Shown here piece after piece: positions 5,228-5,252 of a stretch of DNA of 5,252 bases. The notes below the pieces were generated by a model that saw only the letters and a program-made list of their open reading frames with translations, had not been told where the DNA came from and did not search any database. The stretch lies in NCBI GenBank assembly GCA_900554895.1, contig USIX01000166.1:1-5252 (forward strand), read 5' to 3'. Position numbers and translations under genes: made by a program. Position 1 is the first letter of the stretch; every line of letters starts with the position of its first letter. This stretch comes from an uncultured Megamonas sp. Its GTDB lineage: Bacteria > Bacillota > Negativicutes > Selenomonadales > Selenomonadaceae.

Positions 5228-5252
5228 ATGTTCAATCCTGTCTCAGTTGGTA
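5228..5252 (+). CDS. Start of an unidentified gene (first 8 residues, cut by window edge)
   Basis: ATG at 5228 opens a frame reading MFNPVSVG and running off the right end. AGGGG (5212-5216) lies 11 nt upstream, a plausible ribosome binding site. Eight residues are too few for any family assignment. Its position makes it the probable target of the upstream promoter, leader and attenuator. An in-frame alternative start is not available; a TTG at 5209 in another frame lacks a binding site. Confidence 0.5.

Noticed and set aside
4827..5252. Mobile element end, CRISPR array or attachment site
   Set aside because: The hairpin arms are all different, there are no regularly spaced direct repeats, and there is no transposase or integrase sequence or target duplication.

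Overview
The window looks like an ordinary chromosomal segment of a low-to-moderate-GC anaerobic Firmicutes-type bacterium. A member of the Negativicutes is my best guess. That guess rests on the AT-rich spacers, perfect AGGAG-type ribosome binding sites, frequent TTG starts, a LytR-CpsA-Psr protein combined with a diderm-compatible transporter set, and a two-module CxxC zinc-ribbon protein of a type I associate with that group. The genus cannot be fixed from sequence reading alone. There are no rRNA or tRNA genes, insertion sequences, integrases or CRISPR arrays.

Left part, minus strand (1-1938). A LytR-CpsA-Psr (LCP) cell-wall glycopolymer ligase gene (TTG start at 1809, stop at 295) is followed after 20 nt by the 5' end of an ABC-F type ATPase gene (TTG start at 274) that runs off the left edge. 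A strong sigma-70 type promoter (TTGAAA-N17-TATACT, 1862-1890) and a weaker one behind it (1910-1938) drive this pair. The promoter lies inside the longest open frame, which settles the start at 1809.

Middle, plus strand (1987-2463). A divergent promoter (TTGATT-N17-TATACT) and a roughly 90-nt leader precede a 95-residue protein with two CxxC pairs of pairs, closed by an intrinsic terminator.

Right-centre, plus strand (2480-4825). A complete polar amino-acid ABC importer operon: a lipoprotein substrate-binding protein, a HisM-type permease and a GlnQ-type ATPase. A strong intrinsic-terminator hairpin sits between the binding-protein gene and the permease gene, the usual way to make binding protein in excess. 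The permease and ATPase genes are separated by 1 nt and are probably translationally coupled. A second terminator closes the operon.

Right end, plus strand (4827-5252). This is the least ordinary part. A near-consensus promoter (TTGACA-N17-TAAAAT) with an inverted repeat over its -10 box starts a leader containing a run of hairpins, then a 10-codon open frame with an ideal ribosome binding site. An intrinsic terminator begins one base after that frame's stop. About 100 nt further on, a new gene begins (ATG at 5228) and is cut by the window edge. The arrangement resembles a transcription-attenuation leader, or a discrete small RNA of about 270 nt. The regulated gene is outside the window, so its function is unknown.
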